64,000 nucleotides of DNA from Burkholderiales bacterium (GTDB lineage Bacteria; Pseudomonadota; Gammaproteobacteria; Burkholderiales; Methylophilaceae). The notes under the pieces were generated by a model. That model had not been told where the DNA came from. It saw only the letters and a list, made by a program, of their open reading frames with translations, and searched no databases. How positions within the stretch are numbered: the stretch's first letter is position 1; the number at the start of each line of letters is the position of its first letter. Shown here piece by piece: positions 25,945 through 36,094 of the stretch. The stretch lies in assembly GCA_030827595.1 (NCBI GenBank), contig JAURED010000001.1:12124-76123 (forward strand). The letters run 5' to 3'. The translations under genes and the position numbers were made by a program.

Positions 25945-26940
25945 TTAAGATTGGTTGGCTAAATTTTCAAAGTAATACTGGTCAACCTTTTCAATCATGG
26001 ACTTGTATTTCTGAATCAACTCACTATCGTTTTCCTCAACAGCAATTTGATGAAGGACTTCAAGAGCATCAAGATTTTTAGAGTTCAGCTGGATTGATTT
26101 GTTAAGAAATAATTTTGCAAAATCCTTATTAAATTGCTTTTCAGCCAGGCCTAAATAAAACCATGCATTGGTACTATCATCCTCAGATTGTGTCCACATT
26201 TTAGCAATTCGCTTCACCTCAGACCAATTAGAATCTAGAAGGGGGAGAACCACTTGCATGAAAAAGGGTTTTTTCTCATCAGGCAAGGCCCAAAATGGTG
26301 GCGTATCGCTTCGAATATCCGTCAACATTTCCGTTTGCAAGACTTTATCTATCCATTCGGTTGGTAAGCAATAAAAATATCCTAATCGCTTGCCGGGACT
26401 CTTGAATGTCGTAATACCAATCAGATTAAAGTCATTATCAAACAAAGCACCCCCACTGGATCCAACTGTGAAAGTAGCTGATGTTCTTATAATTGAGCTT
26501 TTATCAAAGGAATATAAGGCTTTTACCTTTCCGTAAGATGGAAGTGGCACGGGATTATCATTAGGAAAAGTCAGGGTGAATACTTCTTCTTCATACTCAA
26601 CAGTCCTGCTCTCTCGAACATTGACCGGCTCCAAAGGTAGGTTATCAAATTTTAATACACATAAATCATGTTCCCAATCAGCATAAACGCCAATCGGGCT
26701 GTAAGTATCATGGTACTTAATCACATTCACCCCTGTCGCATTTTGAAAGACATGGCAGTCTGTTGCAACATGATTCTTTTTGATCACAACACCTGAACCA
26801 GTGCCGGTAACTCCTTTTTCATAACTGACCCATAATTGGATCATAGATTTATTTAAACCAAATAACTCAGATTGAGCTGGATAACTCTGTGCCAAGAATG
26901 GTGATAGAGTAACGACTAGGATTAAGATTATTTTTTTCAT
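25945..26940 (-). CDS. Exported trypsin-like serine protease with TPR-like tail
   Basis: A 331-residue protein with a signal peptide (about 1-19), hence periplasmic or outside. The chymotrypsin-fold domain shows the triad H63 (TDCHVF), D92 (EHDLCVL) and S162 (GSSGGALFD). There is no PDZ domain, unlike DegP. Residues 240-320 are helical with NAWFYLGLAEKQFNKDFAKLFLNKSIQLNS, which looks like TPR or Sel1-like repeats. The stop codon lies 4 bases from the second tRNA-Arg. It is transcribed towards the tRNAs and stands alone. Substrates are unknown; a role in envelope quality control or external protein use would be a guess. Confidence 0.85.
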   Translation of the reverse strand: MKKIILILVVTLSPFLAQSYPAQSELFGLNKSMIQLWVSYEKGVTGTGSGVVIKKNHVATDCHVFQNATGVNVIKYHDTYSPIGVYADWEHDLCVLKFDNLPLEPVNVRESRTVEYEEEVFTLTFPNDNPVPLPSYGKVKALYSFDKSSIIRTSATFTVGSSGGALFDNDFNLIGITTFKSPGKRLGYFYCLPTEWIDKVLQTEMLTDIRSDTPPFWALPDEKKPFFMQVVLPLLDSNWSEVKRIAKMWTQSEDDSTNAWFYLGLAEKQFNKDFAKLFLNKSIQLNSKNLDALEVLHQIAVEENDSELIQKYKSMIEKVDQYYFENLANQS

Positions 26941-26976
26941 AGATGATAGATTATTAAATCAAGATTAAATTCAATT

Positions 26977-27540
26977 ATGTTTAAGAAAAATTATGTAATT
27001 TCAATTGTAATTATTCTTAATTTATTTTATTTTTTTGTTGAATTATATTACTCCCATACCAGTTACTCTGTTGCCTTAATCGCAGATAGTTTAGATTTTC
27101 TTGAAGATGCTTTAACAAATTCTTTTGCTTTAATTGGACTGAGTTTAACTATTTTCTATCGGAAAATTATTGGTTATGCGATATTAACTTCTTTTATTAT
27201 TCCATCACTATATGCCCTGACCTTCTCTATTAATAAAATTTTTCATCCTGAAGTCCCCGATCATCATGATATGATCCTAATTTCTCTAGGGGCAATAATC
27301 ATTAATTGCCTATGCACAATACTTTTAAAAAGATATACAAAATCGAGAAATTTTTTACTTAAGGCAATCTATTTGTCTTCCAGAAATGATTTGATCGGAA
27401 ACTTATTAGTTTTATTAGCAGCTCTTTTGACCCTTAAATCAGAATCCTTTTTACCAGATTTTCTTGTCGGAGTTATTATTTTAGGAATAAACATTTATGC
27501 TGTATATGAAATTAAAACAATGATGAATCAACGAAGATGA
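26977..27540 (+). CDS. CDF-like membrane protein lacking the C-terminal domain
   Basis: A 187-residue protein with about six membrane segments laid out as in cation-diffusion-facilitator transporters: SVALIADSLDFLEDALTN (about 31-48) resembles the TM2 metal site with paired aspartates, and RKIIGYAILTSF with the FHPEVP loop matches the middle of the family. The TM5 site, normally HxxxD, reads SSRND, keeping only the aspartate. The cytosolic dimerisation domain of about 90 residues is absent. The last 4 bases overlap modA (ATGA), tying it to molybdate uptake. It may be a reduced transporter or a membrane partner of the Mod system. Confidence 0.65.
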   Translation: MFKKNYVISIVIILNLFYFFVELYYSHTSYSVALIADSLDFLEDALTNSFALIGLSLTIFYRKIIGYAILTSFIIPSLYALTFSINKIFHPEVPDHHDMILISLGAIIINCLCTILLKRYTKSRNFLLKAIYLSSRNDLIGNLLVLLAALLTLKSESFLPDFLVGVIILGINIYAVYEIKTMMNQRR

Positions 27541-28250
27541 GCAGAATTATATTTATCTATTTAATTTTTTTTAATTTTCTTGTTCACGCTGAGGAAAAAA
27601 TTAATATAGCCTATGCATCAAGCTTGCATCCGATTATGCAAAATATTTTACTCGAATTTGAAAAAGACCTTAATTACAAGGTTGCCTTTTCCTCTGGAGG
27701 TTCAGGAAGTTTAGCTCAACAGGCCTTGCGTGGGGCTCCCTTTGATATGATTATTTCAGCAGATCCAACATGGATTCAATATTTAAATAACAAACACATT
27801 TTAAAAGACAAGCAGGATTGGATCTCTAATCAATTAGTCTTCATCAGCAATCAAAAGAAAGATTTAATGCAATTGAAAATTTCCAAAAATGAAAAGTTAT
27901 GTTTAGCTGATCCCCAGCTTGCTCCACTGGGGACATACAGTTATCAAGTCATAAATTTTTACCAATTAAAATTTGCTAAAAAAAGTATTTTGCATATTAG
28001 GGATTCAGCATCTCTTCTCTCAAATTTAAAAATGGGTGAGTGCGACTATGGAATTATCTTTGCGTCCGATTTAAAAAAAATAAATAATAGGTATCACTAT
28101 CAAAATATACCTCTAAATAGTCATCAGGAAATTATTTATTCCATAGGCATCATCACAAATAATGCCATTAATGAAAAATTTATTTCATTTTTAAACTCAG
28201 AAAAAACCAAAATTAAACTTATCGATCAAGGGTTTATAATACGTCCATGA
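27537..28250 (+). CDS. modA: Molybdate-binding periplasmic protein
   Basis: Substrate-binding component of the molybdate ABC transporter. It has a signal peptide (about 1-18, ending LVHAEE). YASSLHPIM and the FSSGGSGSLAQQALRGAPFD block carry the serine-rich oxyanion site, and MIISADPTWIQYL follows. At 237 residues it is typical. It overlaps the CDF-like gene and modB by 4 bases each. Tungstate is an alternative ligand, but the adjacent modB-modC and the mog gene at 16 kb favour molybdate. Confidence 0.88.
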   Translation: MSRIIFIYLIFFNFLVHAEEKINIAYASSLHPIMQNILLEFEKDLNYKVAFSSGGSGSLAQQALRGAPFDMIISADPTWIQYLNNKHILKDKQDWISNQLVFISNQKKDLMQLKISKNEKLCLADPQLAPLGTYSYQVINFYQLKFAKKSILHIRDSASLLSNLKMGECDYGIIFASDLKKINNRYHYQNIPLNSHQEIIYSIGIITNNAINEKFISFLNSEKTKIKLIDQGFIIRP

Positions 28251-28915
28251 TTACTTTGACTGATTATGAAATTACTGTACTGATTTTATCGAGTAAAGTA
28301 GCAATTATTTCATCACTGATCATATCCATTCCTGCATTTTTTCTGGGCCTTGCCTTGGCCACTAAGCAATTTTACGGAAAATCTATAATTGACAGCGTCA
28401 TTCATCTACCCCTGGTTCTTCCTCCCGTTGTAATTGGGTTTTTATTATTAATTATTTTTGGTAAAAATGGATTATTAGGTTCCCCTTTTTATTCACTATT
28501 CGGGTGGTCCATCTCATTTACCTGGGTTGCAGCAATTATTGCTTCTTGTGTGATGTCCTTTCCACTATTTGTGCGCTCAATAAGGCAATCAATTGCAGAA
28601 ATTGATCCAAAACTGATTGAGGCAGCAAGAACTTTAGGAGCTAATAGGTTAAAAATATTAAAAACAATCATTATCCCCCTTTCCAAAAATGGCATCATCT
28701 CTGGTTTAGTTTTGAGCTTTAGCCGAAGTTTGGGAGAATTTGGTGCAACGATCACCTTTGCTGGAAATATATTTGGAGAAACACAAACTATTCCACTAGC
28801 AATTTATTCCTCTCTTCAGGATCCTGATGCCAGCCATGTGGTGATGAGGCTCGTCATTATTAGTATCACTATTTCGTTTATTGCCTTATTTGTGAGTAAC
28901 AGGTTCGCAAAATGA
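28247..28915 (+). CDS. modB: Molybdate ABC transporter permease
   Basis: Inner-membrane permease with about five or six membrane segments and the ABC-coupling EAA-type loop DPKLIEAARTLGANRLKILKTIIIP (about 122-146). LPLVLPPVVIGFLLL and SFSRSLGEFGATITFAGN are hallmark ModB segments. At 222 residues it is normal. It overlaps modA and modC by 4 bases each. Confidence 0.93.
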   Translation: MITLTDYEITVLILSSKVAIISSLIISIPAFFLGLALATKQFYGKSIIDSVIHLPLVLPPVVIGFLLLIIFGKNGLLGSPFYSLFGWSISFTWVAAIIASCVMSFPLFVRSIRQSIAEIDPKLIEAARTLGANRLKILKTIIIPLSKNGIISGLVLSFSRSLGEFGATITFAGNIFGETQTIPLAIYSSLQDPDASHVVMRLVIISITISFIALFVSNRFAK

Positions 28916-29544
28916 TTGATTTAAACTTTTCATACAGTAACCCGTCACTTAAATTGGCTATTCGCCTTCAAAGCAAAGCTATGATTTTAGGATTTAGTGG
29001 AGATTCTGGCGTAGGAAAATCGACTTTATTTAATATCGTTTCAGGTCTTCTTGAACCAGAAAAGGGGAATATTGTTATTGATCATAATGTTCTCTATGAT
29101 TCAAAATCTCATACTAACGTTTTGCCTAAAGCAAGAAATATTGGATATGTATTTCAAGATCTCAGACTATTTCCACATTTAAATGTGTACCAAAATATAA
29201 AATATGCATCCACATCTCAACAACATATCGATGAAATTATAGAGCTTTTAGAATTAGAAAAAGTAATTAACAAAGATATTAAACTTCTATCAGGAGGTGA
29301 GTCGCAACGGGTCGCGATTGCTCGAAGTTTAGCCTCTGATCCTAAAATTTTACTTCTAGACGAATCATTTAATGCCATTCATCTTACTCAAAGAAAAATA
29401 ATTACCAGAAAATTAAAAAATTACATTTCCCAAAAAAAGATCTCAACTTTATTTATTAGTCACCAACACAATGAAATAAAAAGTTTTGCAGACGAGGTCT
29501 ACACCATGCAGAATATTCGTGGAATTGTAAAAATGACGAGATAA
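28912..29544 (+). CDS. modC: Molybdate ABC transporter ATPase, short form
   Basis: ATPase that powers molybdate import. Walker A is GDSGVGKST (about 30-38), the signature is LSGGESQRVAIARSL (124-138), Walker B is ILLLDES (near 144) and the switch histidine is in SHQH. It has 210 residues, against about 350 for E. coli ModC, because the C-terminal TOBE/Mop regulatory domain is missing. The ATPase core itself is complete. The end faces the tRNA-Lys gene on the other strand. Confidence 0.88.
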   Translation: MIDLNFSYSNPSLKLAIRLQSKAMILGFSGDSGVGKSTLFNIVSGLLEPEKGNIVIDHNVLYDSKSHTNVLPKARNIGYVFQDLRLFPHLNVYQNIKYASTSQQHIDEIIELLELEKVINKDIKLLSGGESQRVAIARSLASDPKILLLDESFNAIHLTQRKIITRKLKNYISQKKISTLFISHQHNEIKSFADEVYTMQNIRGIVKMTR

Positions 29545-29545
29545 G

Positions 29546-29621
29546 TGGTAGGGTGTGCGAGATTCGAACTCGCGACCAACGGATTAAAAGTCCGCTGCTC
29601 TACCAACTGAGCTAACACCCC
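29546..29621 (-). tRNA. tRNA-Lys (anticodon TTT)
   Basis: On the minus strand the acceptor GGGGTGT pairs with ACACCCT, giving a G1-U72 wobble at the end of the stem, followed by A73 and an encoded CCA. The anticodon loop is CTTTTAA between CGGA and TCCG, giving TTT for lysine. The T-loop TTCGAAT is standard. Length is 76 bases. It lies between modC and ffh. Confidence 0.95.
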
Positions 29622-29683
29622 ATAAATCAAACACGCAATTATGGACTAGATCATCGAAATGGTCAATAAACATAGAGGAATAA

Positions 29684-31039
29684 TTAGCGCATTCCTGGAA
29701 ATTTTCCTGCCAAACCTCTCATCATTTTTGATAATCCGCCTTTAGAAAATAGCTTCATCATTTTGCGCATTTGTTCATACTGGGTCAATAATCTATTGAT
29801 ATCTTGAACTTGTGTACCGGAACCATTGGCAATCCTCTGCTTTCTTTTTGCTTTTATTAAATCTGGATCTCTTCGTTCTAATGGGGTCATAGAATTGATA
29901 ATGGCCTCAATTTGAATCAATGATTTATCTCCATCCTCAGGATTGATTTTCTGTTGTGCTTGACCCATGAGTTGAGCAGGCATTTTTTCCATCAATGCAC
30001 CTACACCACCCATTTTTTTCATTTGGGTTATTTGATTTTTAAAGTCTTCTAAATCAAAGTTTTTTCCTGACTTAACTTTTTCAGCCAGCTTTAAAGCTTC
30101 TTTTTGATCTACATTTTTTTGAGCTTCTTCGACTAAGCCCACAATGTCACCCATGCCAAGGATTCTTGAGGCTAAGCGATCAGGATAAAAGGGTTCAATA
30201 CCATTTATTTTTTCACTCACACCTACAAACTTAATAGGCTTTCCAATTACATGTTTTGCAGACAGTGCTGCTCCGCCTCGGGAGTCTCCATCAACTTTTG
30301 TTAATATAATTCCTGTTAACTCGAGAGCCTGATTGAAGGCTTGTGCAGTGTTGACCGCATCTTGTCCTTGCATTGAGTCCACAACAAATAAAGTCTCTGC
30401 TGGATCAAGTTGTTTGTGCAATTTTCTGATTTCATCCATCATGGCCTCATCAATGGACGTTCTTCCAGCAGTATCAAATATGATCACGTCATAAAAATGC
30501 TTTTTAGAAAATTCAACAGATGCTTTTGCAATGGCCAACGGTTTATCCTGTGGGGAGGAGTCAAAACAATCAACATCAATACTTTTTGCCAAAGTTTTTA
30601 ATTGCTCTATCGCCGCTGGACGATAGACATCGGCACTAACTAATAAAACTTTTTTCTTTTGTTCTTTTAATAATCGAGCTAATTTTGCAGATGTGGTAGT
30701 TTTACCAGAGCCCTGAAGACCAGCCATGAGCACTATAGAGGGTGGTTTTTTTGCGATATTCAATGGTGCATTTTCTGGGCCCATGAGATTAGTTAATTCG
30801 TCTTGAACAATTTTAACTATGGCATCGCCGGGGGATACAGACTTTAAAACGTCGGTTCCAATCGCCTTTGCTTTGACTTCATCAATAAAAAATTTAACTA
30901 CGGGAATTGCGACATCAGCCTCGATCAGGGCAATACGAACTTCTCGCATCGCATCACTAATATTATCCTCTGTAAACCTCGCTTGGCCTGAGATCTTTCG
31001 AACAACTGACTGAAGTTTATCGGTTAAATTTTCTAACAT
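29684..31039 (-). CDS. ffh: Signal recognition particle GTPase Ffh
   Basis: Protein part of SRP; it binds signal sequences on ribosomes and delivers them to FtsY at the membrane. The order is an N helical domain, a G domain with GLQGSGKTTTSAKLA (about 106-120), DTAGR and TKVDGDSRGG, and a methionine-rich M domain with RMRKRQRIANGSG-like RNA-binding residues and a C-terminal KMMRGLAGKFPGM. At 451 residues it is full length. An AGGTGA ribosome site precedes it. It is divergent from ypjD, the usual arrangement. Confidence 0.97.
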   Translation of the reverse strand: MLENLTDKLQSVVRKISGQARFTEDNISDAMREVRIALIEADVAIPVVKFFIDEVKAKAIGTDVLKSVSPGDAIVKIVQDELTNLMGPENAPLNIAKKPPSIVLMAGLQGSGKTTTSAKLARLLKEQKKKVLLVSADVYRPAAIEQLKTLAKSIDVDCFDSSPQDKPLAIAKASVEFSKKHFYDVIIFDTAGRTSIDEAMMDEIRKLHKQLDPAETLFVVDSMQGQDAVNTAQAFNQALELTGIILTKVDGDSRGGAALSAKHVIGKPIKFVGVSEKINGIEPFYPDRLASRILGMGDIVGLVEEAQKNVDQKEALKLAEKVKSGKNFDLEDFKNQITQMKKMGGVGALMEKMPAQLMGQAQQKINPEDGDKSLIQIEAIINSMTPLERRDPDLIKAKRKQRIANGSGTQVQDINRLLTQYEQMRKMMKLFSKGGLSKMMRGLAGKFPGMR

Positions 31040-31094
31040 ACTGAGTTATATCACCTATAATATAAATAGTTATTGTAAATCATTAAACATACTT

Positions 31095-31874
31095 ATGTTG
31101 TATTTGAGTTCTTACATATTTGCACTGTTATTATATTGGCTGAGCCTTTTTAATTTCAACGATAAATATATCAGCGTTAAAAGACTATCTGTCGCATTAG
31201 CCTTAATTTGTCATGCATTGCTCATTTATTATGATGTCTTGCTCCGCTCATTAAATTTTGATTTTTCAAATGCTCTGTTAGTGGTGAGTATTATCACCGT
31301 ATTTTTCTACTTAATATTTAATATAAAAATGCATCACAAGGGATTAGAAAAAATCATTATTATTCCCACTATTGGAATATTGATTTTTCATAGTATATTC
31401 TCCCATGAACATGCCATTCGAAATGATGACTCTATTTATTATCTTTTGCATATTGGTATTGCAATTTTAGGGTATGGCTTGTTAACGTATTCAGCATTTT
31501 TTTCAATTTTTATAATGTTTTTAGAAAAAAATCTTCATAGAAAAAAGTTATCTTCTTTTTTTTCATCCGAAAATTCATTATTGGGAATGGAAAAATTCTT
31601 ATTTTTTATTTTAGGGTTTGGATTTATTTTACTCACCATCACCATCTTTACAGGCGTTTTCTTCTCAAATCAAATATTTGGACAGCCTTTTATTTTTAAT
31701 CATAAAACTTTTTTTGGAATAACATCTTGGATATTTTATGCGTATGTTTTATACCAGAGATTTTTTAACGGACTAAGAGGGAAAAAAGCCTTACATTATT
31801 CGCTGACAGCTTTTATCCTTCTTCTGCTCTCTTACTTTGGCAGTAAGTTTGTAATCGAGTACTTACTTAGCTAA
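31095..31874 (+). CDS. ypjD: YpjD/CcsA-type cytochrome c assembly family membrane protein
   Basis: Inner-membrane protein of 259 residues with about eight hydrophobic segments, matching YpjD, a CcsA/CcmC-related family. LLHIGIAILGYGLLTYSAFFSI is the central conserved segment, and NHKTFFGITSWIFYA plus LLSYFGSKFVIEYLL close the protein. The full tryptophan-rich haem-handling motif of true CcsA is not seen, so direct cytochrome maturation is not proven. Divergent from ffh; its end overlaps the convergent HAD gene by 4 bases. Confidence 0.8.
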   Translation: MLYLSSYIFALLLYWLSLFNFNDKYISVKRLSVALALICHALLIYYDVLLRSLNFDFSNALLVVSIITVFFYLIFNIKMHHKGLEKIIIIPTIGILIFHSIFSHEHAIRNDDSIYYLLHIGIAILGYGLLTYSAFFSIFIMFLEKNLHRKKLSSFFSSENSLLGMEKFLFFILGFGFILLTITIFTGVFFSNQIFGQPFIFNHKTFFGITSWIFYAYVLYQRFFNGLRGKKALHYSLTAFILLLLSYFGSKFVIEYLLS

Positions 31875-32536
31875 TCCTCAAGTGAAATAATTGGCCAATG
31901 ATTGGCTTGAGCTTCTTTTATGAGAGTTTTATCCGGATTAACGCATACAGGGTCTGACACAGCTTTTAACAAGGGAAGATCATTCAAGGAATCTGAATAA
32001 AAAAAACTTTTTTCAAATTGATGGAAATCGTAATTATTTTCTTTCAACCACTGATTAAGCCTTGTAACTTTTCCTTCTTTAAATGAAGGTAATCCGTTAA
32101 CTTTCCCGGTAAATTCACCCGCCACTTCTTCTGGATCCGTGCCAATCAAATAATCTATATCAAACAGCTTGGCAATGGGCCTAGTGATATATGAATTGGT
32201 GGCCGTAATCACAATACAAAGATCGCCTCGTTTTTGATGCTTCTTCACCAATTCAAGTGATTTTTTGCTGACAAGAGGTTTTATCACTGTCTCAATGTAT
32301 TCATGTCTTAAGTTATCTAATTTATCTCGATTATTTTCTTTAAGCGGTCGAAATTGAAACTCGCAAAAGGCATATATATCTAAGGTTCCGTTTTGATAGT
32401 CTTGATAAAAAATTTCATTTTTTTCCTGATGAAGCTTGGGATCTAGCAAATGATGTTTTATCAGAAATTTTGCCCAATTGTAATCAGAGTCCCCCCTTAA
32501 CAAGGTGTTATCAAGATCAAATAAGGCTAAATCCAA
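31871..32536 (-). CDS. HAD subfamily IB phosphatase (SerB-like)
   Basis: Small-molecule phosphatase of 221 residues. The nucleophile motif is FDLDNTLL (6-13), motif II lies in CIVITATNSY (about 107-116), and motifs III/IV are the KEGKV lysine and SDSLNDLPLL. It belongs with the SerB/CicA-like IB group, some members of which act as phosphoserine or histidinol-phosphate phosphatases. It directly follows leuA (2 bases) on the same strand, which hints at an amino-acid role. I cannot choose the substrate from the sequence. Confidence 0.8.
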   Translation of the reverse strand: MDLALFDLDNTLLRGDSDYNWAKFLIKHHLLDPKLHQEKNEIFYQDYQNGTLDIYAFCEFQFRPLKENNRDKLDNLRHEYIETVIKPLVSKKSLELVKKHQKRGDLCIVITATNSYITRPIAKLFDIDYLIGTDPEEVAGEFTGKVNGLPSFKEGKVTRLNQWLKENNYDFHQFEKSFFYSDSLNDLPLLKAVSDPVCVNPDKTLIKEAQANHWPIISLED

Positions 32537-32538
32537 AA

Positions 32539-34074
32539 TTAAACCTGAGGATGAGCTCTTTCAAGCTTTGAAGTAATTTTATTAACTGCATTGATATAAG
32601 CTTTTGCAGAGGCAATCACAATATCTGTATCTGAACCTTGCCCATTCACAATTCGACCACCCTTTGTAAGTCGAACAGTAACTTCACCTTGAGCGTCGGT
32701 TCCTGTCGTAATGTTATTCACAGAGAAGAGCAATAGCTCTGCATCGGATTGTACAATTTTTTCAATAGCCTTAAATGTTGCATCAACCAAACCACTGCCC
32801 TCAGAGGTTTCTGATTTATTTTCACCATTACAATTAATCACAATTGAAGAATGAGGATTTTGATTAATTTCAGAGGTGGCCTTTAATGCAACCAGTTTAA
32901 AACTCTCTTGCATGGCTGAGGAGTATTCATCGCTGATGAGGGCGTGAATATCTTCATCAAAAATTTCAGATTTTTTATCAGCTAACAGTTTAAATTTATC
33001 AAAAGCTGCATTCACTAATTCATCGGTATCTAATTGAATTCCCAGCGCATCAAGTCTGCTCTTAAAAGCATTGCGTCCAGACAATTTACCCAGCGATATT
33101 TTATTAGCACCCCAGCCCACATCTTCGGCTTTCATAATTTCATAAGTTTCACGATGTTTTAACACACCATCCTGGTGAATACCGGACTCATGTGCAAAAG
33201 CATTAGCCCCAACAATCGCCTTATTTGGCTGAACTGCATAACCGGTAATGGTTGAGACAAGTTTTGAGGTGGGTACGATAAATTCAGTATTAATTGAACT
33301 GGTTAAGTTAAAAACATCTTGTCTTGTTTTGATGGTCATAACAATTTCCTCAAGACTTGCATTTCCTGCTCTTTCACCAAGACCATTAATGGTACATTCA
33401 ACTTGTCTCGCACCATTCAAAACAGCAGCTAACGAGTTGGCAACCGCCATTCCTAGATCGTTGTGACAATGTGTTGACCATATTACGTTTTTAGAATTTG
33501 GAACTTTTTCAATTAACTGTTTGATTCGATCTCCCCACTGAAAAGGAATCGAGTACCCAACAGTATCAGGAACATTAATGGTTTTTGCACCCGCCTGAAT
33601 AACTGCATCAAAGACTTCAATGAGGAATGGAATCTCTGATCGAACAGCATCCTCTGCTGAAAACTCAACATCATCTGTAAACTCTAATGCCCATTTAACC
33701 GCTTCTACAGCTCGCTCACGCACCTGATCAGGAGTCATACGTAATTTATTTACCATGTGAATCGGACTTGTAGCTATAAAGGTGTGTATTCTTCCTGATT
33801 TTGCATGCTTAATGGCGTTCCCGGCACGATCGATATCGTTTCTCACTGCTCGGGCTAATGAACACACGGTAGATTTGGTTACTTTTTTAGAAACAGCTTC
33901 TATGGCACTAAAATCTCCTGGGCTTGCTGCTGCAAAACCAGCCTCAATAATATCCACACCAAGCTTTTCAAGTTGGAGAGCTATTCTAACCTTCTCCTCT
34001 TGGGTCATCGAAGCCCCAGGGCTTTGTTCGCCATCCCTGAGTGTTGTATCAAAAACAATTAATTTTTCAGTCAT
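32539..34074 (-). CDS. leuA: 2-isopropylmalate synthase
   Basis: First committed step of leucine synthesis, condensing acetyl-CoA with 2-oxoisovalerate. The catalytic TIM barrel starts with [16 protein letters not shown] (8-23), with the metal ligands in [16 protein letters not shown] and the [14 protein letters not shown] block. [14 protein letters not shown] follows. The last 120 residues are the LeuA dimer domain for leucine feedback. At 511 residues it is full length. It overlaps pssA by 4 bases. It shares the 2-oxoisovalerate branch point with ilvE and panB. Confidence 0.97.
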   Translation of the reverse strand: MTEKLIVFDTTLRDGEQSPGASMTQEEKVRIALQLEKLGVDIIEAGFAAASPGDFSAIEAVSKKVTKSTVCSLARAVRNDIDRAGNAIKHAKSGRIHTFIATSPIHMVNKLRMTPDQVRERAVEAVKWALEFTDDVEFSAEDAVRSEIPFLIEVFDAVIQAGAKTINVPDTVGYSIPFQWGDRIKQLIEKVPNSKNVIWSTHCHNDLGMAVANSLAAVLNGARQVECTINGLGERAGNASLEEIVMTIKTRQDVFNLTSSINTEFIVPTSKLVSTITGYAVQPNKAIVGANAFAHESGIHQDGVLKHRETYEIMKAEDVGWGANKISLGKLSGRNAFKSRLDALGIQLDTDELVNAAFDKFKLLADKKSEIFDEDIHALISDEYSSAMQESFKLVALKATSEINQNPHSSIVINCNGENKSETSEGSGLVDATFKAIEKIVQSDAELLLFSVNNITTGTDAQGEVTVRLTKGGRIVNGQGSDTDIVIASAKAYINAVNKITSKLERAHPQV

Positions 34075-34838
34075 TTTTTCTTAGTATTTTGTTTTACATT
34101 AAAGTTTTCTTTAAAAAAATTGGCATACCCGGATAAGAGATAGCCAAGCAAGATGATAAAAATAATTTCAGCGGGACTGTGTGACAAGAGTGAGAACGCC
34201 AAAACAATCAGCAAAATAGATACGGAAGGTACGCTATTCCTTAAATTTAAGTCCTTACCGCTATAGTATTTGATGTCGGTAACCATTGATAAAGCCGCAA
34301 TTAAAATCATAATCCATGCAAACCATTGCATTTGAAAAAAATTAAAAAATGTATCATTACCACTAATACCGTTATCGATACAAACCCAAATAAATGCTGC
34401 TATAAGCGCTGCTGCCGCAGGAGATGGAAGTCCAAAAAAATATTTTTTTTCTGACATATCTAATTTTGTGTTGAATCTTGCGAGGCGAAATGCAGCACAA
34501 GCACAATAAATAAAAGCCCCAATCCAACCAATTTTTCCTAATGGCTTGAGAGCCCATACGTACATCACTAAGGCGGGAGCTACCCCAAATGACACCATAT
34601 CTGAAAGACTGTCGTATTCAGCGCCAAATTTACTTTCTGTATTCGTGAGTCGAGCAACTCTTCCATCAAGCCCGTCCATTACCAAGGCCAAAAAAATAGC
34701 TAATGCGGCAAATTCAAATTTACCATTCATCGCATTAAGGATTGAAAAAAAACCAAAAAATAATGCCGCTGTCGTAAATAAATTTGGCAACAAATAAAAT
34801 TCAGATTGTTTTTTTAAATTTTTATCATTTTTTACCAT
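34071..34838 (-). CDS. pssA: CDP-diacylglycerol-serine O-phosphatidyltransferase
   Basis: Integral-membrane enzyme making phosphatidylserine, the precursor of phosphatidylethanolamine. The CDP-alcohol motif [10 protein letters not shown] then GAEYDSLSD (about 57-81) carries the metal-binding aspartates. About seven membrane segments and 255 residues fit the type II family. It begins [15 protein letters not shown]. It overlaps leuA by 4 bases; the pssA-leuA pair is common in Betaproteobacteria. Confidence 0.93.
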   Translation of the reverse strand: MVKNDKNLKKQSEFYLLPNLFTTAALFFGFFSILNAMNGKFEFAALAIFLALVMDGLDGRVARLTNTESKFGAEYDSLSDMVSFGVAPALVMYVWALKPLGKIGWIGAFIYCACAAFRLARFNTKLDMSEKKYFFGLPSPAAAALIAAFIWVCIDNGISGNDTFFNFFQMQWFAWIMILIAALSMVTDIKYYSGKDLNLRNSVPSVSILLIVLAFSLLSHSPAEIIFIILLGYLLSGYANFFKENFNVKQNTKKK

Positions 34839-34872
34839 CCTGCAATTTTATCCTAGTTCCCCCTTTTTTTCA

Positions 34873-36031
<1,159 letters not shown>

Positions 36032-36094
36032 ACAGCTTTTTCATTCTCAAAATATGCTAAAATTCGACTTTAAATTTTTAAGATTGAAGTAAAC

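Noticed and set aside
24027..29621. Integrative element using tRNA-Ser or tRNA-Lys as attachment site
   Set aside because: No integrase gene and no repeat of a tRNA 3' end is visible between the tRNAs, so only an islet of uncertain origin is claimed.
33782..34084. A 100-codon plus-strand frame opposite leuA
   Set aside because: It lies wholly antisense to the conserved catalytic domain of LeuA, and its composition is that of a shadow frame.
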